Shown: positions 24,392 to 33,349 of the stretch, piece after piece
Numbering within the stretch: position 1 is the first letter of the stretch
Layout: each line of letters opens with the position of its first letter
Origin: Saccharothrix saharensis
Lineage (GTDB): Bacteria; Actinomycetota; Actinomycetes; Mycobacteriales; Pseudonocardiaceae
NCBI RefSeq assembly: GCF_006716745.1
Contig: NZ_VFPP01000001.1
Location: forward strand, 4,774,001-4,838,000
Length of the DNA stretch: 64,000 nucleotides
Reading direction: 5' to 3'
Translations under genes and position numbers: made by a program
Notes under the pieces: model-generated
Seen by the model: the letters and a program-made list of their open reading frames with translations, nothing else
What the model was told of the DNA's origin: nothing
Database searches by the model: none

Positions 24392-25144
24392 ATGGAGATC
24401 TCGGGTACCGCGGCGATCGTCACCGGCGGCGCGTCCGGTCTGGGCCTCGCGACCGCGCGGGCGCTGGCGGCACGGGGTGCGTCGGTGTTCGCGCTGGACC
24501 TCTCGACCGACAACGCGCCCGACGTCGAGGGCGTCACGTACCTGGCGGCGGACGTGACCTCGGAGGAGGACGTCCAGGCCGCCGTCGACACGGCCGCCGG
24601 TTCGGGTGCGCCGCTGCGGGTCGTGGTGAACTGCGCGGGCATCGGCCCGTCGACGCGGACGGTCGGCAAGAGCGGTCCGCACCCGCTGGACCTGTACCGC
24701 AAGGTCATCGACGTCAACCTGGTCGGCACGTTCAACGTGCTGCGGCTGGCGGCGGCGGCGATGGGCACGACCGAGCCGCTGGAGCACGGGCAGCGGGGCG
24801 TGGTGATCAACACGGCGTCGATCGCGGCGTTCGACGGGCAGATCGGGCAGGTGGCGTACGCGGCGTCGAAGGCCGCGGTGGTCGGGATGACGCTGCCGGC
24901 CGCGCGTGACCTGTCGTCGGTCGGGGTGCGGGTGATGACGATCGCGCCGGGCATCGTGGACACGCCGATGCTCGCGACCGTGTCGGACGAGTTCCGGGCG
25001 GGTCTGGCGGCGGGCGTGCCGTTCCCGAAGCGGTTGGCGCAGCCGGAGGAGTACGCGCGGCTGGCCGTGTCGATCGTCGAGCACGACTACCTGAACGGCG
25101 AGGTCATCCGCATGGACGGCGCTCTCCGCATGGCACCGCGTTGA
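24392..25144 (+). CDS. short-chain dehydrogenase, 3-hydroxyacyl-CoA dehydrogenase type II-like
   Basis: This classical 250-residue SDR has the cofactor motif VTGGASGLGLA with an acidic residue in FALDLS, which favours NAD. NCAG is present, with Ser in VVINTASIAAF and the catalytic YAASKAAV. The segment GQRGVVINTASIAAFDGQIGQ and the end RMDGALRMAPR match HSD17B10-like 3-hydroxyacyl-CoA dehydrogenases used in fatty-acid and branched-amino-acid breakdown. The substrate is inferred from these similarities. Translation is probably controlled by the hairpin covering its ribosome site. Confidence 0.88.
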   Translation: MEISGTAAIVTGGASGLGLATARALAARGASVFALDLSTDNAPDVEGVTYLAADVTSEEDVQAAVDTAAGSGAPLRVVVNCAGIGPSTRTVGKSGPHPLDLYRKVIDVNLVGTFNVLRLAAAAMGTTEPLEHGQRGVVINTASIAAFDGQIGQVAYAASKAAVVGMTLPAARDLSSVGVRVMTIAPGIVDTPMLATVSDEFRAGLAAGVPFPKRLAQPEEYARLAVSIVEHDYLNGEVIRMDGALRMAPR

Positions 25145-25231
25145 ACTGCCGCTGCTCCGCGGACGGCGGGCTCGGTCGCCTGGAAGGCGATCGTTCGCGA
25201 CCTCGCGCGGTGGTCCGGTAGGGCGGCGATG

Positions 25232-26866
25232 TCACAGATCTCCCGCGAAGGGGAGGTCGTCCATGGCGTCCGACGTCATCCACAGCCTCAGGGTGTGGGT
25301 GGCGCGGACGTCGTCCTCGTTGTACTCGAGCAGCCGGCGGCGCTGGGCGGGGTCCGCCGGCTTGCCGTCCATGCCGACGGCGTCGCGGTACCAGCGCATG
25401 GAGTTCTCGCCGCCCGCCTCGGGGTCGCGCCAGCGGAACCCGGCGACCGGGGCGATGGTCTTCAGGCCCTTGCCGTGGGCGCACAGGAACTGGTCCTGCA
25501 CGATGCCGAACAGGTCGACCCACGCGTCGGACGTGATGAACTCGCGCACCTGCGCCACGGTGGGGATGCCGGGCTGCCCCTTGAACCGCTCGGCCGACCC
25601 GAGCAGCCAGCGGTTCTCGGCCAGCTCGTTGTAGCAGTAGGCCTTGAACGACAGCCCGCGGGCGCGTGCCCTCAGCCGCACGCCGGTCAGCCAGCCCCAG
25701 AACTCGGCGAACGACCGGGCCTCGTCGGCGCACGGCAGCGGGTCCCAGGTGGCGAACGCGCGGTAGCCGTGCTCCTCGCCGACGTCCTGGCCGGACAGCC
25801 AGCAGCCCCACATGTACGCGCCGAGGTCGCCGAAGCTCTCCATGTCGACGTCGACCTCGACGTCCGCGCGCGGCACGTCCATCCGGGACACGCGGCGCAC
25901 CACGGTGAGGTCGCGCAGCCAGGCGCGGGCCAGGATCACCGCGTCCGAGTGCAGCATCCCGACCAGGGGGATGACCTGCTCGTCCGGGTCGAGGGCGGCG
26001 AGCTGGTCGACCGTGTGCACGCCGACCTTGCGCAGCGCCACGGCGTCCTCGCCGCGCACGACGAGGCTGACGTCCCGCACGGCCTTCAGGTCGGTCTCGC
26101 ACACCGGCCACCACGGGCAGCTGCGGCACTCGACGATCCGGGAGGGGCGGGCCATCGGGTCGGCTCCGGTCGCGGCGGCGGTGGCGACGGCCAGCCGGTC
26201 GGCGAACCGGGCGTCGTACTCGGCGAGGGCGTTGCGGCCGCCCGGCCAGGTCGGCGCCTCCAGGTCGTGCCAGACGACGACGTCGGCGTCCATGCCGATC
26301 ACGCCGCCGGTCGACCGGCCGTGCGCGGCGAACCCGGACGCCTGGAGCTGGCGCTGGGCGTGCGCGAGGCGGAGCTGGTCGCGCGGCTGGGGCCGGACCT
26401 TGCGCAGCGGGTCGACCCGGGCGCCGCCGGGCAGCGGGTGCGTCAGCGGTGACGTGCGCGCGCCCTGACCGGGGTCGCTGACCTTGTGCCGGACCACGAG
26501 GACGGGCACGTACCCGGTCTTCTCCTTCACGAGCAGGTCGATGCCGCCGCGCCGCCCGCCCAGGGGGTCGCGGGGCAGCGCCGCGCCCCAGATGAAGGGC
26601 ACACCGGCCTGCATCGCGGCGGCCGTGACGCGTTCGCGGTCGGCCGACGGCACGTCCTGCGGTACCTCGATCAGGTCGGACCCGACGACCCGGCCGAGGG
26701 CGGCGGCGACCGCGTGCCGGTGCTCGGTCGCGTCGGCTTTGCGCTGCTGGCCGGTGGGGTCCGGTGGCAACGTGGGCACGTCGCGCATGATCGGGTCGTG
26801 TTCGAGGTGCACCCGCCGCCGGCAACGAGTGACCACGCCGGCGTCGAGCTGCACCTGGGAAGTCAC
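25232..26866 (-). CDS. TM0106-family RecB-like putative nuclease
   Basis: The protein has 544 residues. The N-terminal half resembles RecB/Cas4-like PD-(D/E)XK proteins: LDAGVVTRCRRRVHLEHD, GGIDLLVKE (acidic metal ligand) and a cysteine-bearing CRSCPWWPVCETD. The C-terminal half is an RNase H-fold exonuclease-like domain, with VDVDMESFGD, KAYCYNELAENRWLL and the final EYNEDDVRATHTLRLWM, where acidic residues lie at expected metal positions. Members are predicted nucleases with a helical helix-hairpin part between (LRKVGVHTVDQLAAL). The natural substrate is unknown. It is convergent with the SDR gene. Confidence 0.88.
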   Translation of the reverse strand: MTSQVQLDAGVVTRCRRRVHLEHDPIMRDVPTLPPDPTGQQRKADATEHRHAVAAALGRVVGSDLIEVPQDVPSADRERVTAAAMQAGVPFIWGAALPRDPLGGRRGGIDLLVKEKTGYVPVLVVRHKVSDPGQGARTSPLTHPLPGGARVDPLRKVRPQPRDQLRLAHAQRQLQASGFAAHGRSTGGVIGMDADVVVWHDLEAPTWPGGRNALAEYDARFADRLAVATAAATGADPMARPSRIVECRSCPWWPVCETDLKAVRDVSLVVRGEDAVALRKVGVHTVDQLAALDPDEQVIPLVGMLHSDAVILARAWLRDLTVVRRVSRMDVPRADVEVDVDMESFGDLGAYMWGCWLSGQDVGEEHGYRAFATWDPLPCADEARSFAEFWGWLTGVRLRARARGLSFKAYCYNELAENRWLLGSAERFKGQPGIPTVAQVREFITSDAWVDLFGIVQDQFLCAHGKGLKTIAPVAGFRWRDPEAGGENSMRWYRDAVGMDGKPADPAQRRRLLEYNEDDVRATHTLRLWMTSDAMDDLPFAGDL

Positions 26867-26973
26867 CGGTGCAGCGTATGACGACGGGCGGGCGGTTGTA
26901 CCGGCAACCTCGCCGAGTCGAGTCGATCTTTTGCCGGAACCGGCCTAGGGTTTGCGGTTGAGGAGGTGCGGCC

Positions 26974-27405
26974 GTGGCACGTGAGAAGGGCAAGGGGTTC
27001 ACCCCGAGCCGGGCGAAGAACCTCGTGGGCGTGGCCAAGGTGCTGGCGCCCGCGTTGATCCCGGTGATGGCGCCGGTCGCGGCTCGTGCCGCCGCGCTCC
27101 TGGGCGACCGCTACGACCACTACCGGGCCTCGCGGCTCGGGGTGCCGGTCGACCAGCTGACCAGGTACTCGGGGAAGGGCGCGCGGCTGCACGCCCGGAT
27201 CGCCGGGTTCTCCGACGCGCTCGCCCAGCTCGGTGACTCCGAGCGGACCTACGTCCAGGACACCGAGAGGCGGCTGGCGCAGCTGCTGGCCGCGGTGCGG
27301 GCGTCGGAGCGGATGCCCGCACCGCGGCGCAAGGCGGCGCACCGCGCGATCTCGGTCGACCTGGACGCGATGGAAGCGGACCTGCTCAAACGCCTCGGCG
27401 TGTGA
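26974..27405 (+). CDS. DUF6474-like conserved actinobacterial protein
   Basis: This 143-residue basic protein starts at GTG. The N-terminal KGFTPSRAKNLVGVAKVLAPALIPVMAPVAARAAALL contains an amphipathic or hydrophobic stretch that may touch the membrane. The remainder is helical: DRYDHYRASRLGVPVD, then ARLHARIAGFSDALAQL and a basic C-terminus. This pattern is conserved across Actinobacteria without known function. Its last 20 bases overlap the end of the convergent BCCT gene. Confidence 0.75.
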   Translation: MAREKGKGFTPSRAKNLVGVAKVLAPALIPVMAPVAARAAALLGDRYDHYRASRLGVPVDQLTRYSGKGARLHARIAGFSDALAQLGDSERTYVQDTERRLAQLLAAVRASERMPAPRRKAAHRAISVDLDAMEADLLKRLGV

Positions 27406-29068
27406 GCTCCTCCACGGTCCGGTAGGCGGTCTCCTCCGGGTTGGGGTCGGCCGGGTCGAACTGGGCGGTGACCTCCTCCATCACCTCGGCGACCCGTTCC
27501 TCGCGCCGGATGAGCGGGTCGCTGCGCAGGTCCCGGGCCAGCGACACGCACAGCCCGACCATGACGACCAGGAACGGCAGCGCGGCGATGATCGTCAGGT
27601 TCTGCAGGCCGGTCAGCCCGCTCGACCCGCCGACCAGCAGCATCACCGCCGCGACCAGGCCGGTGAGCACGCCCCAGAACACGACGACGGCCTTGGCCGG
27701 TCGGATGGAGCCGCGCTGCGACAGCGTGCCCATCACGACGGACGCGGCGTCCGCGCCGGACACGAAGAAGATCGCCACGAGCACCATCACGACGACACCG
27801 GCGACGCCGGCCAGCGGGAACCGGTCGAGCAGCCCGAACAGCTGCCCCTCCGGCGAGGCCGTGCCCGCGAGGTCGATGCCGGACCGCTGCACGAAGATCG
27901 CCGTGCCGCCGAACACGCAGAACCACGCGAGGCTCACCAGGCTGGGCACGCCGATGACACCCGCCACGAACTGGCGGATCGTGCGGCCGCGGCTGATGCG
28001 GGCGATGAACATGCCGACGAACGGCGTCCACGAGATCCACCACGCCCAGTAGAAGATCGTCCAGCCGGACAGCCACGTCTCGGTCGCGTCGCCGCCGGAC
28101 GCGGCGGTGCGGCCCGCCATGTCGGCCAGCTCGCGGAAGTAGTCGCCGATCGCGGTGGGCACGAGGTTCAGCACGAACACCGTCGGCCCGACCACGAACA
28201 CGAACGCGGCCAGCACCAGGGCCAGCACCATGTTGGTGTTCGACAGCCACTGGATGCCCTTGGCCACGCCGGACACCGCCGACGCGACGAACGCCACGGT
28301 CAGCACGGCGATGACGCCCACCACGACCCCGTTGCCGACCTCGCCCAGCCAGCCCGCGACCCGCAGGCCGCTGCCGATCTGCAACGCGCCCAGCCCGAGC
28401 GAGGTGGCCGACCCGAACAGGGTCGCGAAGATCGCCAGCACGTCGATGGCCCGGCCCGCCGGTCCCTCCGCGCGGCGGCGGCCGAGCAGGGGCGCGAACG
28501 CGGCGCTGATCAACTGGCTGCGGCCGCGGCGGAAGCTGCCGTAGGCGATGGCCAGGCCGACCACGGCGTAGATCGCCCACGGGTGCAGCGTCCAGTGGAA
28601 CAGGGTGGTGGCCATCGCGGTCTGCACGGCCTGGTCCGTGCCGCCCTGGACGGTGCCGGGCGGCGGTTGCACGAAGTGCGACAGCGGCTCGTTGACCCCG
28701 TAGAACATCAACCCGATGCCCATGCCCGCGCTGAACATCATCGCGACCCACGAGATCGTGCGGAACTCCGGCTGCTCGTCGTCGCGGCCGAGCGGGATGC
28801 GGCCGTAGCGGCTCACCGCGAGCCACAGGGCGAACAGCACGAAGCCCGACGCGGTGAGCACGAACGCCCAGCCGAGGTTGGTGATGACCCAGGTCAGGGC
28901 CGCTTTCGACGCCGTGGCGAGGGACGCCGTACCGAAGATGCCCCAGGCCACGAACGCGAGCGTGACGACGGCGGCGACACCGAAGACCACACGGTCCGTG
29001 CGACCCGGTCGATCCGCTTTCGGATCTCCGGGCAAAGGCTCGTTGACAGGTTTGTTCTCGGTCGTCAC
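27386..29068 (-). CDS. BCCT-family betaine/choline/carnitine transporter
   Basis: This 560-residue polytopic protein has twelve expected helices. The glycine-rich sodium-site motif is MGIGLMFYGVNEPLSHF; Gly-Met-Gly-Ile-Gly indicates Na-coupled betaine-type carriers rather than the CaiT exchanger. The aromatic substrate box region appears as FHWTLHPWAIYAVVGLAIAY. SGADAASVVMG is near the end. The short C-terminal tail (about 45 residues) is acidic rather than the long basic osmosensor tail of BetP. It probably imports glycine betaine for osmoprotection. The stop overlaps the convergent neighbour by 20 bases. Confidence 0.93.
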   Translation of the reverse strand: MTTENKPVNEPLPGDPKADRPGRTDRVVFGVAAVVTLAFVAWGIFGTASLATASKAALTWVITNLGWAFVLTASGFVLFALWLAVSRYGRIPLGRDDEQPEFRTISWVAMMFSAGMGIGLMFYGVNEPLSHFVQPPPGTVQGGTDQAVQTAMATTLFHWTLHPWAIYAVVGLAIAYGSFRRGRSQLISAAFAPLLGRRRAEGPAGRAIDVLAIFATLFGSATSLGLGALQIGSGLRVAGWLGEVGNGVVVGVIAVLTVAFVASAVSGVAKGIQWLSNTNMVLALVLAAFVFVVGPTVFVLNLVPTAIGDYFRELADMAGRTAASGGDATETWLSGWTIFYWAWWISWTPFVGMFIARISRGRTIRQFVAGVIGVPSLVSLAWFCVFGGTAIFVQRSGIDLAGTASPEGQLFGLLDRFPLAGVAGVVVMVLVAIFFVSGADAASVVMGTLSQRGSIRPAKAVVVFWGVLTGLVAAVMLLVGGSSGLTGLQNLTIIAALPFLVVMVGLCVSLARDLRSDPLIRREERVAEVMEEVTAQFDPADPNPEETAYRTVEELTRRGV

Positions 29069-29107
29069 GGGTAACCCATACCCCCGTTCGGCCTAGGGAA
29101 AACCCGC

Positions 29108-29137
29108 GGGTGCGGGTGGGGACTCACGCCCGCACCC
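29108..29137 (+). promoter_or_regulatory. leader hairpin of the copper operon
   Basis: GGGTGCGGG and CCCGCACCC pair exactly around 12 bases, about 24 bases before the first GTG of the copper operon, in the 92-base gap to the divergent BCCT gene. It might attenuate transcription or be chance in GC-rich DNA. Confidence 0.35.
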
Positions 29138-29160
29138 CGTCACCTCCTACTCTCTGTGGT

Positions 29161-29685
29161 GTGACCAGCCGGCCCGCTCCGACCCGCCTCGCGCGGGCCG
29201 TGCTGCTGGCCGTCACCTCGGCCGCACTCAGCGTCACCGCGCACGGTGCGGCGGGCGGCTCGGTCACCGAGTTCGCGCCCGCGCTGCCGCTGACGCTGCT
29301 CGTCGCGTTCGCGGGCACGGCGCTCGCCGAGCGCGGCCGGCGGCCGTGGTCGGTGCTGGCCACGCTGGGTGTCGCGCAGCTCGGGCAGCACGCGCTGCTC
29401 ACCCTCGGCCACCACACCGCCGACGGACCGGGGCTCGGGTTCGGCCCGACCGCCATGGCCGCCGCGCACGTGGTCGCCGCACTGCTCACCGGCTTGCTGC
29501 TGGCCCGTGCCGACGCGGTGCTGCACGCGCTCGCCGTCGCCGTCACCCGGCTGCTGCCCCTGCCTCCCGCGCCGGTCGCACCGGCCGGGGCGCTGTGGTC
29601 GCCGACCCCGTCGTCGTCGCGGAACGCGCTGGTCGACGTGCTGCTGCGGCGGGTGCACGGCCGTCGCGGCCCTCCTCGCTCCTGA
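29161..29685 (+). CDS. membrane protein, first gene of the copper operon
   Basis: The 174-residue protein starts at GTG (VTSRPAPTRLARAVLLAVTS). Four or five hydrophobic segments fill residues 10-130. His residues lie in or near them (SVTAHGAAGGS, QLGQHALLTLGHHTAD, AMAAAHVVAAL). The tail is Pro/Arg-rich. It is of the type often annotated only as hypothetical beside ycnI/copC/copD. I infer a copper-related membrane role from the His-rich helices and position, not from a known family. Confidence 0.7.
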   Translation: MTSRPAPTRLARAVLLAVTSAALSVTAHGAAGGSVTEFAPALPLTLLVAFAGTALAERGRRPWSVLATLGVAQLGQHALLTLGHHTADGPGLGFGPTAMAAAHVVAALLTGLLLARADAVLHALAVAVTRLLPLPPAPVAPAGALWSPTPSSSRNALVDVLLRRVHGRRGPPRS

Positions 29686-29735
29686 TCACCAGAGTCCCCG
29701 TACCCACGCAACTCAGGCCCAGGAGCCACGACTAC

Positions 29736-30494
29736 ATGTCGACAAATCACTTCGGCGTGCGCACGCTCGCCCGCGGCGGCGCCGTGCTCGCCGCCGCCGC
29801 GATCCTCGCGCTGACCACCGCCGGCGCGGCGTCCGCGCACGTCACCGCGTCCACCCCGAAGGACGCCGTCCAGGGCGGCTACACCAAGGTCACGTTCCGC
29901 GTGCCCAACGAGCGCCCCGACGCGGGCACGGTCAAGCTCGAGGTGACCCTGCCCGCCGAGTACCCGCTGGCCTCGGTGAGCACCAGGCCGACGCCCGGCT
30001 GGAAGGTCGAGGCGGTCAAGGAGAAGCTGGCCACGCCGGTCAAGAGCCACGGCCGCGAGGTCACCGAGGCCGTCCGCACGGTGACGTGGACCGCCGACCC
30101 GGGCACCCGCATCGAGCCCGGCCAGTTCAACGAGTTCGACCTGTCCATCGGGCCGCTGCCGGACAACACCGACCAACTGGTCATGCCCGCCAAGCAGACC
30201 TACGACAGCGGCGAGGTCGTGGACTGGAACGCGCCGCCCGCCGAGGGCGCGGACGAGCCGGAACGCCCCGCGCCCGTGCTGAAGCTGGTCGCCAAGACCG
30301 GCGGCGACGACCACGGCACGGCCACCACGACGACGGCGGTCGCCGACGACGGCCACGACACGGCCGCCGCCGCGGCGACCGACGACACCGCCCGCTGGCT
30401 GGGCGGCGCCGGGCTGGTCGTGGGCGCGCTCGGGCTCGGGTTGGGCGCGGGAGCCGTGCTGCGGTCCCGCCGCGCGGGCAAGCCGACGGCATGA
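29736..30494 (+). CDS. YcnI-like DUF1775 copper-binding protein
   Basis: The protein has 252 residues. A signal peptide ends at GAASAHVTASTP, so the mature protein begins with His, the amino-terminal copper ligand of YcnI and CopC folds. The DUF1775 domain (about residues 31-175) has YTKVTFRVPNE, a conserved Trp (TPGWKVE) and VTWTADPG. A Thr/Ala linker leads to a C-terminal membrane helix (about 220-240) and a basic tail, so the domain is anchored outside the membrane. Its stop overlaps the copC start (ATGA). Confidence 0.9.
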   Translation: MSTNHFGVRTLARGGAVLAAAAILALTTAGAASAHVTASTPKDAVQGGYTKVTFRVPNERPDAGTVKLEVTLPAEYPLASVSTRPTPGWKVEAVKEKLATPVKSHGREVTEAVRTVTWTADPGTRIEPGQFNEFDLSIGPLPDNTDQLVMPAKQTYDSGEVVDWNAPPAEGADEPERPAPVLKLVAKTGGDDHGTATTTTAVADDGHDTAAAAATDDTARWLGGAGLVVGALGLGLGAGAVLRSRRAGKPTA

Positions 30495-31042
30495 GGCGCG
30501 TCGTCTCGCTGCTGCTGACCGGCCTGGTCGCGGGTGCCGTCGCGCTCGGCACGGCCGCACCGGCGTCCGCGCACAACGTGCTGATCAGCAGCGACCCCAA
30601 GGACGGGGCGCAGCTGGAGGCCGGGCCGGCGACCATCACGCTGACCTTCGACCAGCCCGTGCAGGCCGGGGAGAAGTTCAACACGGTCACCGTCACCGGG
30701 CCCGAGGGCACGCGCTGGGAAGCGGACGGCGAGCCGACGGTCAAGAACAACAGCGTCGTCTTCGGTGTCCGCCCCCTCGGTCCGGCCGCCGAGTACGCGG
30801 TGGGCTACCGGGTGCTGTCCGCGGACGGGCACCCGGTGACCGGCTCGCTCAAGTTCACCCTGACCAAGGCGGGCAGCGGCACGCCCGCGCCCGCCGCGGC
30901 GAACGGCGAGGACCCCGGCTCCGCGTCGTCCGACGGCGGCGTGCCCATCTGGGTGTGGATCGTCGGCGCGGCCGTGCTGCTGGCCGGTGGCGCGTTCCTC
31001 GCGCTGCGCGGCGGCGGCACCGGGGAGAACGGCAAGCGATGA
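30491..31042 (+). CDS. copC: CopC-domain copper resistance protein, membrane-anchored
   Basis: The protein has 183 residues. The signal peptide ends at APASAHNVLISSDPKDG, exposing an N-terminal His copper ligand. The second ligand region is VLSADGHPVTGSL. Residues about 28-120 make one CopC beta-sandwich. A Gly/Ser linker and a C-terminal helix (about 155-175) tether it. It would hand copper to or from the CopD protein encoded next, to which it is coupled by an ATGA overlap. Confidence 0.92.
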   Translation: MRRVVSLLLTGLVAGAVALGTAAPASAHNVLISSDPKDGAQLEAGPATITLTFDQPVQAGEKFNTVTVTGPEGTRWEADGEPTVKNNSVVFGVRPLGPAAEYAVGYRVLSADGHPVTGSLKFTLTKAGSGTPAPAAANGEDPGSASSDGGVPIWVWIVGAAVLLAGGAFLALRGGGTGENGKR

Positions 31043-32061
31043 CCGTGAACCGGACCACCACGATCGCGAACAGGTACTGGGTCGTCGGCGGCCTGCTGGC
31101 AGGCGGGGCCGTCGGCGTGTTCCTGGGCCTGGGCCTGTCCACCACACCGGAAGCGGTGGGCGTGGCCGAGCCGGGCGTGGTGGTCCGGTTCGCGCACCCG
31201 TTGGTGCGCACGCTGCTGGACCTCGCCGCGACCGTCGTCGTCGGCCTGTCCCTGCTGCCGAAGCTGCTCGGGTTCAGCCGGCCCGCCCTCACCGAGCCGG
31301 TCCTGCGCGTGGCCCGGCCGGCCGCCGTGGTCGCCGCGGCGGTGTGGGCGTTCACCGCGTTGCTGTCGATCGTGATCCGCGCGTACGAAACGCGACCGGA
31401 CGCGGAACTGACCATGCCGATGGTCGTGGACTACGTGCAACGCGTCGGCGCGGGGCAGGGATTGTTGTTCAGCGCGGTGTGCGCGCTGGTGTACCTGTGG
31501 ATCGGCGTGATGGCGGTGCGCCGCGGCGAATCGGTGCCGGCGGAACTGCGCATCCTGATCGCCATGTTCGGCCTGCTGCCGCTGCCGGTGACCGGGCACG
31601 CGTCGAACTGGAAGTACCACGACTACTCCATGATCTCGATGGAGCTGCACGTGCTCGGCGCGGCCGCGTGGACCGGCGGCCTGGCGGCTCTGGTGGTGCT
31701 GGTCGCGCACCGCCGCGGGTTGTTGGCCGAGGCGCTGCCGAAATTCTCGAAGCTGGCCACGATCGCGTTGGTCCTGGTGTCGGTCACCGGGTTGTTCAAC
31801 GGGTTGCTGGAACTCGCCCTCAACCCGGTGATCGGCCTGCCGGGCTCGCTCTTCACCACCTCGTACGGGGTGGTGCTGGTCGGCAAGATCGTGTGCGCCG
31901 GCCTGCTCGCGCTGCTGGGCGCGAACATCCGCTGGCGGTTCCTGCCGCACATCGCGCAGCACAAGACGACGGCGATCGTCGGCTGGGCCGCGGTGGAACT
32001 GGCCATCATGGGCATCGCCTTCGGCCTGGCGGTCGTGCTCTCCCGCGCACCGGTCGCCTGA
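31039..32061 (+). CDS. copD: CopD-domain copper transport membrane protein
   Basis: The protein has 340 residues with about eight or nine helices. The CopD core has TGHASNWKYHDYSMISMELHV with several His residues, followed by GAAAWTGGLAAL, the typical H-x-x-x-x-x-x-W-x-G-G pattern. It probably moves copper across the cytoplasmic membrane, receiving it from CopC. It ends the four-gene operon. Third-position GC drops slightly in the middle (GAA, CAA, TTG codons) but remains native-looking. Confidence 0.92.
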   Translation: MTVNRTTTIANRYWVVGGLLAGGAVGVFLGLGLSTTPEAVGVAEPGVVVRFAHPLVRTLLDLAATVVVGLSLLPKLLGFSRPALTEPVLRVARPAAVVAAAVWAFTALLSIVIRAYETRPDAELTMPMVVDYVQRVGAGQGLLFSAVCALVYLWIGVMAVRRGESVPAELRILIAMFGLLPLPVTGHASNWKYHDYSMISMELHVLGAAAWTGGLAALVVLVAHRRGLLAEALPKFSKLATIALVLVSVTGLFNGLLELALNPVIGLPGSLFTTSYGVVLVGKIVCAGLLALLGANIRWRFLPHIAQHKTTAIVGWAAVELAIMGIAFGLAVVLSRAPVA

Positions 32062-32122
32062 CCCGCTCGGACGCGCCGCCGGGTCGCGCGGGATTGTCGG
32101 ACCCCTGTGGTGGGGTGCGTCC

Positions 32123-32917
32123 ATGGCTGATCTACCGATCCTGGTGCTGGGTGCCACCGGCTCGACGGGCAGGCGGGTGGCCGCGCGACTCACCGCGGCG
32201 GGCCACGGCGTGCGCCGGGCGTCACGCCGTGGCGACGTGCGCTTCGACTGGTCCGACCGCGGCACGTGGGCGGGTGCGCTCGACGGCGTCGAACGGGTCT
32301 ACCTGATGGCGCCGCACGAGCTGCCGGTCGACCCGGACTTCGTGCACGACGCCGTGGCGCGGGGCGTGCGGCGGCTCGTGCTGCTGTCCACGCGCGGTGT
32401 GGTGGAGATGGGCGACGAGCGGCTGCTCGCCGCCGAGCGGCTGGTCCGCGAGTCGGGCGTCGGGTGGACCGTGCTGCGGCCGGACTGGTTCGACCAGAAC
32501 TTCGACGAGGGGTTCTTCCGGCCGTCGGTGCTCGCGGGCGAGCTGGTGCTGCCCCTCGGCGGGAAGAAGCAGGCGTTCGTCGACGCGGACGACATCGCGG
32601 CGGTGGCCGCGGCCGCGCTCACCGAGGACGGGCACGAGGGCGAGACCTACGAGGTGACGGGGCCCGAGTCGCTGTCGTTCCCGCAGGCGCTGGACGTGCT
32701 GGCCCGGATCACCGGCCGGCGGATCGCGTTCCGCGGCACGCCGGACGACTACCGGGCCGTCATGCCCGTCGAGCTCGCCGAGGCGCAGATCCGGGCGTGG
32801 GACGCGCTGCGTGACGGCGAGCCGACCGACGTGGTCGCCCGGATCACGGGACAAGAGCCCAAGAGCTTCCACGACTACGCCCTGCGGGCGTGGGAAGGAG
32901 GCGCATGGCGCGGCTGA
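32123..32917 (+). CDS. NmrA/NAD(P)H-binding oxidoreductase-like protein
   Basis: This 264-residue Rossmann protein begins LVLGATGSTGRRVAARL, the atypical-SDR nucleotide-binding motif. It continues with LVLLSTRGV, the WTVLRPDWFDQNF motif and FVDADDIAAVAAAAL, as in quinone-reductase-like NmrA proteins. The catalytic Tyr-Lys pair of classical SDRs is absent, so it may be an NADPH sensor or an unusual reductase. It follows copD by 61 bases but has no evident link to copper. Confidence 0.85.
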   Translation: MADLPILVLGATGSTGRRVAARLTAAGHGVRRASRRGDVRFDWSDRGTWAGALDGVERVYLMAPHELPVDPDFVHDAVARGVRRLVLLSTRGVVEMGDERLLAAERLVRESGVGWTVLRPDWFDQNFDEGFFRPSVLAGELVLPLGGKKQAFVDADDIAAVAAAALTEDGHEGETYEVTGPESLSFPQALDVLARITGRRIAFRGTPDDYRAVMPVELAEAQIRAWDALRDGEPTDVVARITGQEPKSFHDYALRAWEGGAWRG

Positions 32918-32963
32918 GCGTCGGTGAGTGGTCTGTTCGGTGCGGCGAACTGCGCCGAACGCG

Positions 32964-33257
32964 CTAGTCGGTGACCGGTCGGGCGGAAGTGTCCTCGCGG
33001 AGGCGGTTCAGCGCCGCCATCGCGTCCTGGCCGCGCCGTTCGAGCTCCTTGGCGTCGATCCAGCCGTTGGCGAAGTACCGGTAGTCCTGCGCGAGCTTCA
33101 CCAGTTCGGCCAGGTAGTTCGCCGAGCGCTCGCGGCGCTGCTGGTCGAACTGCGCCAGGAACGGCAGCTGGGTGTCCACGACCTCGTCCAACATCCGGGC
33201 CGCGCGCAGGGCACGCCTGGCCCTCCGACGCCGCAACACCGGCAGATTCCCGACCAC
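32964..33257 (-). CDS. small basic helical hypothetical protein
   Basis: The protein has 97 residues from a GTG preceded by GAGGTG. A very basic N-terminus (VLRRRRARRALRAARMLDEVV) is followed by an acidic/aromatic helical part, YLAELVKLAQDYRYFANGWIDAKELERR. It could associate with membranes or nucleic acids; no family is recognised. The longer open frame upstream is Arg/Gly noise. It is convergent with the NmrA-like gene. Confidence 0.6.
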   Translation of the reverse strand: MVGNLPVLRRRRARRALRAARMLDEVVDTQLPFLAQFDQQRRERSANYLAELVKLAQDYRYFANGWIDAKELERRGQDAMAALNRLREDTSARPVTD

Positions 33258-33349
33258 GCACACCTCGCCGACCCCGGACCGCACTCTCGATGCCTCAGTC
33301 GTAGGACGCGCGGCGAGTGTTACCGGTTCGTTCCCCCACGACCCCGGTT

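Noticed and set aside
29069..29105. CsoR operator upstream of the copper operon
   Set aside because: GGGTAACCCATACCCC is only loosely symmetric and does not match the site well enough to claim it.
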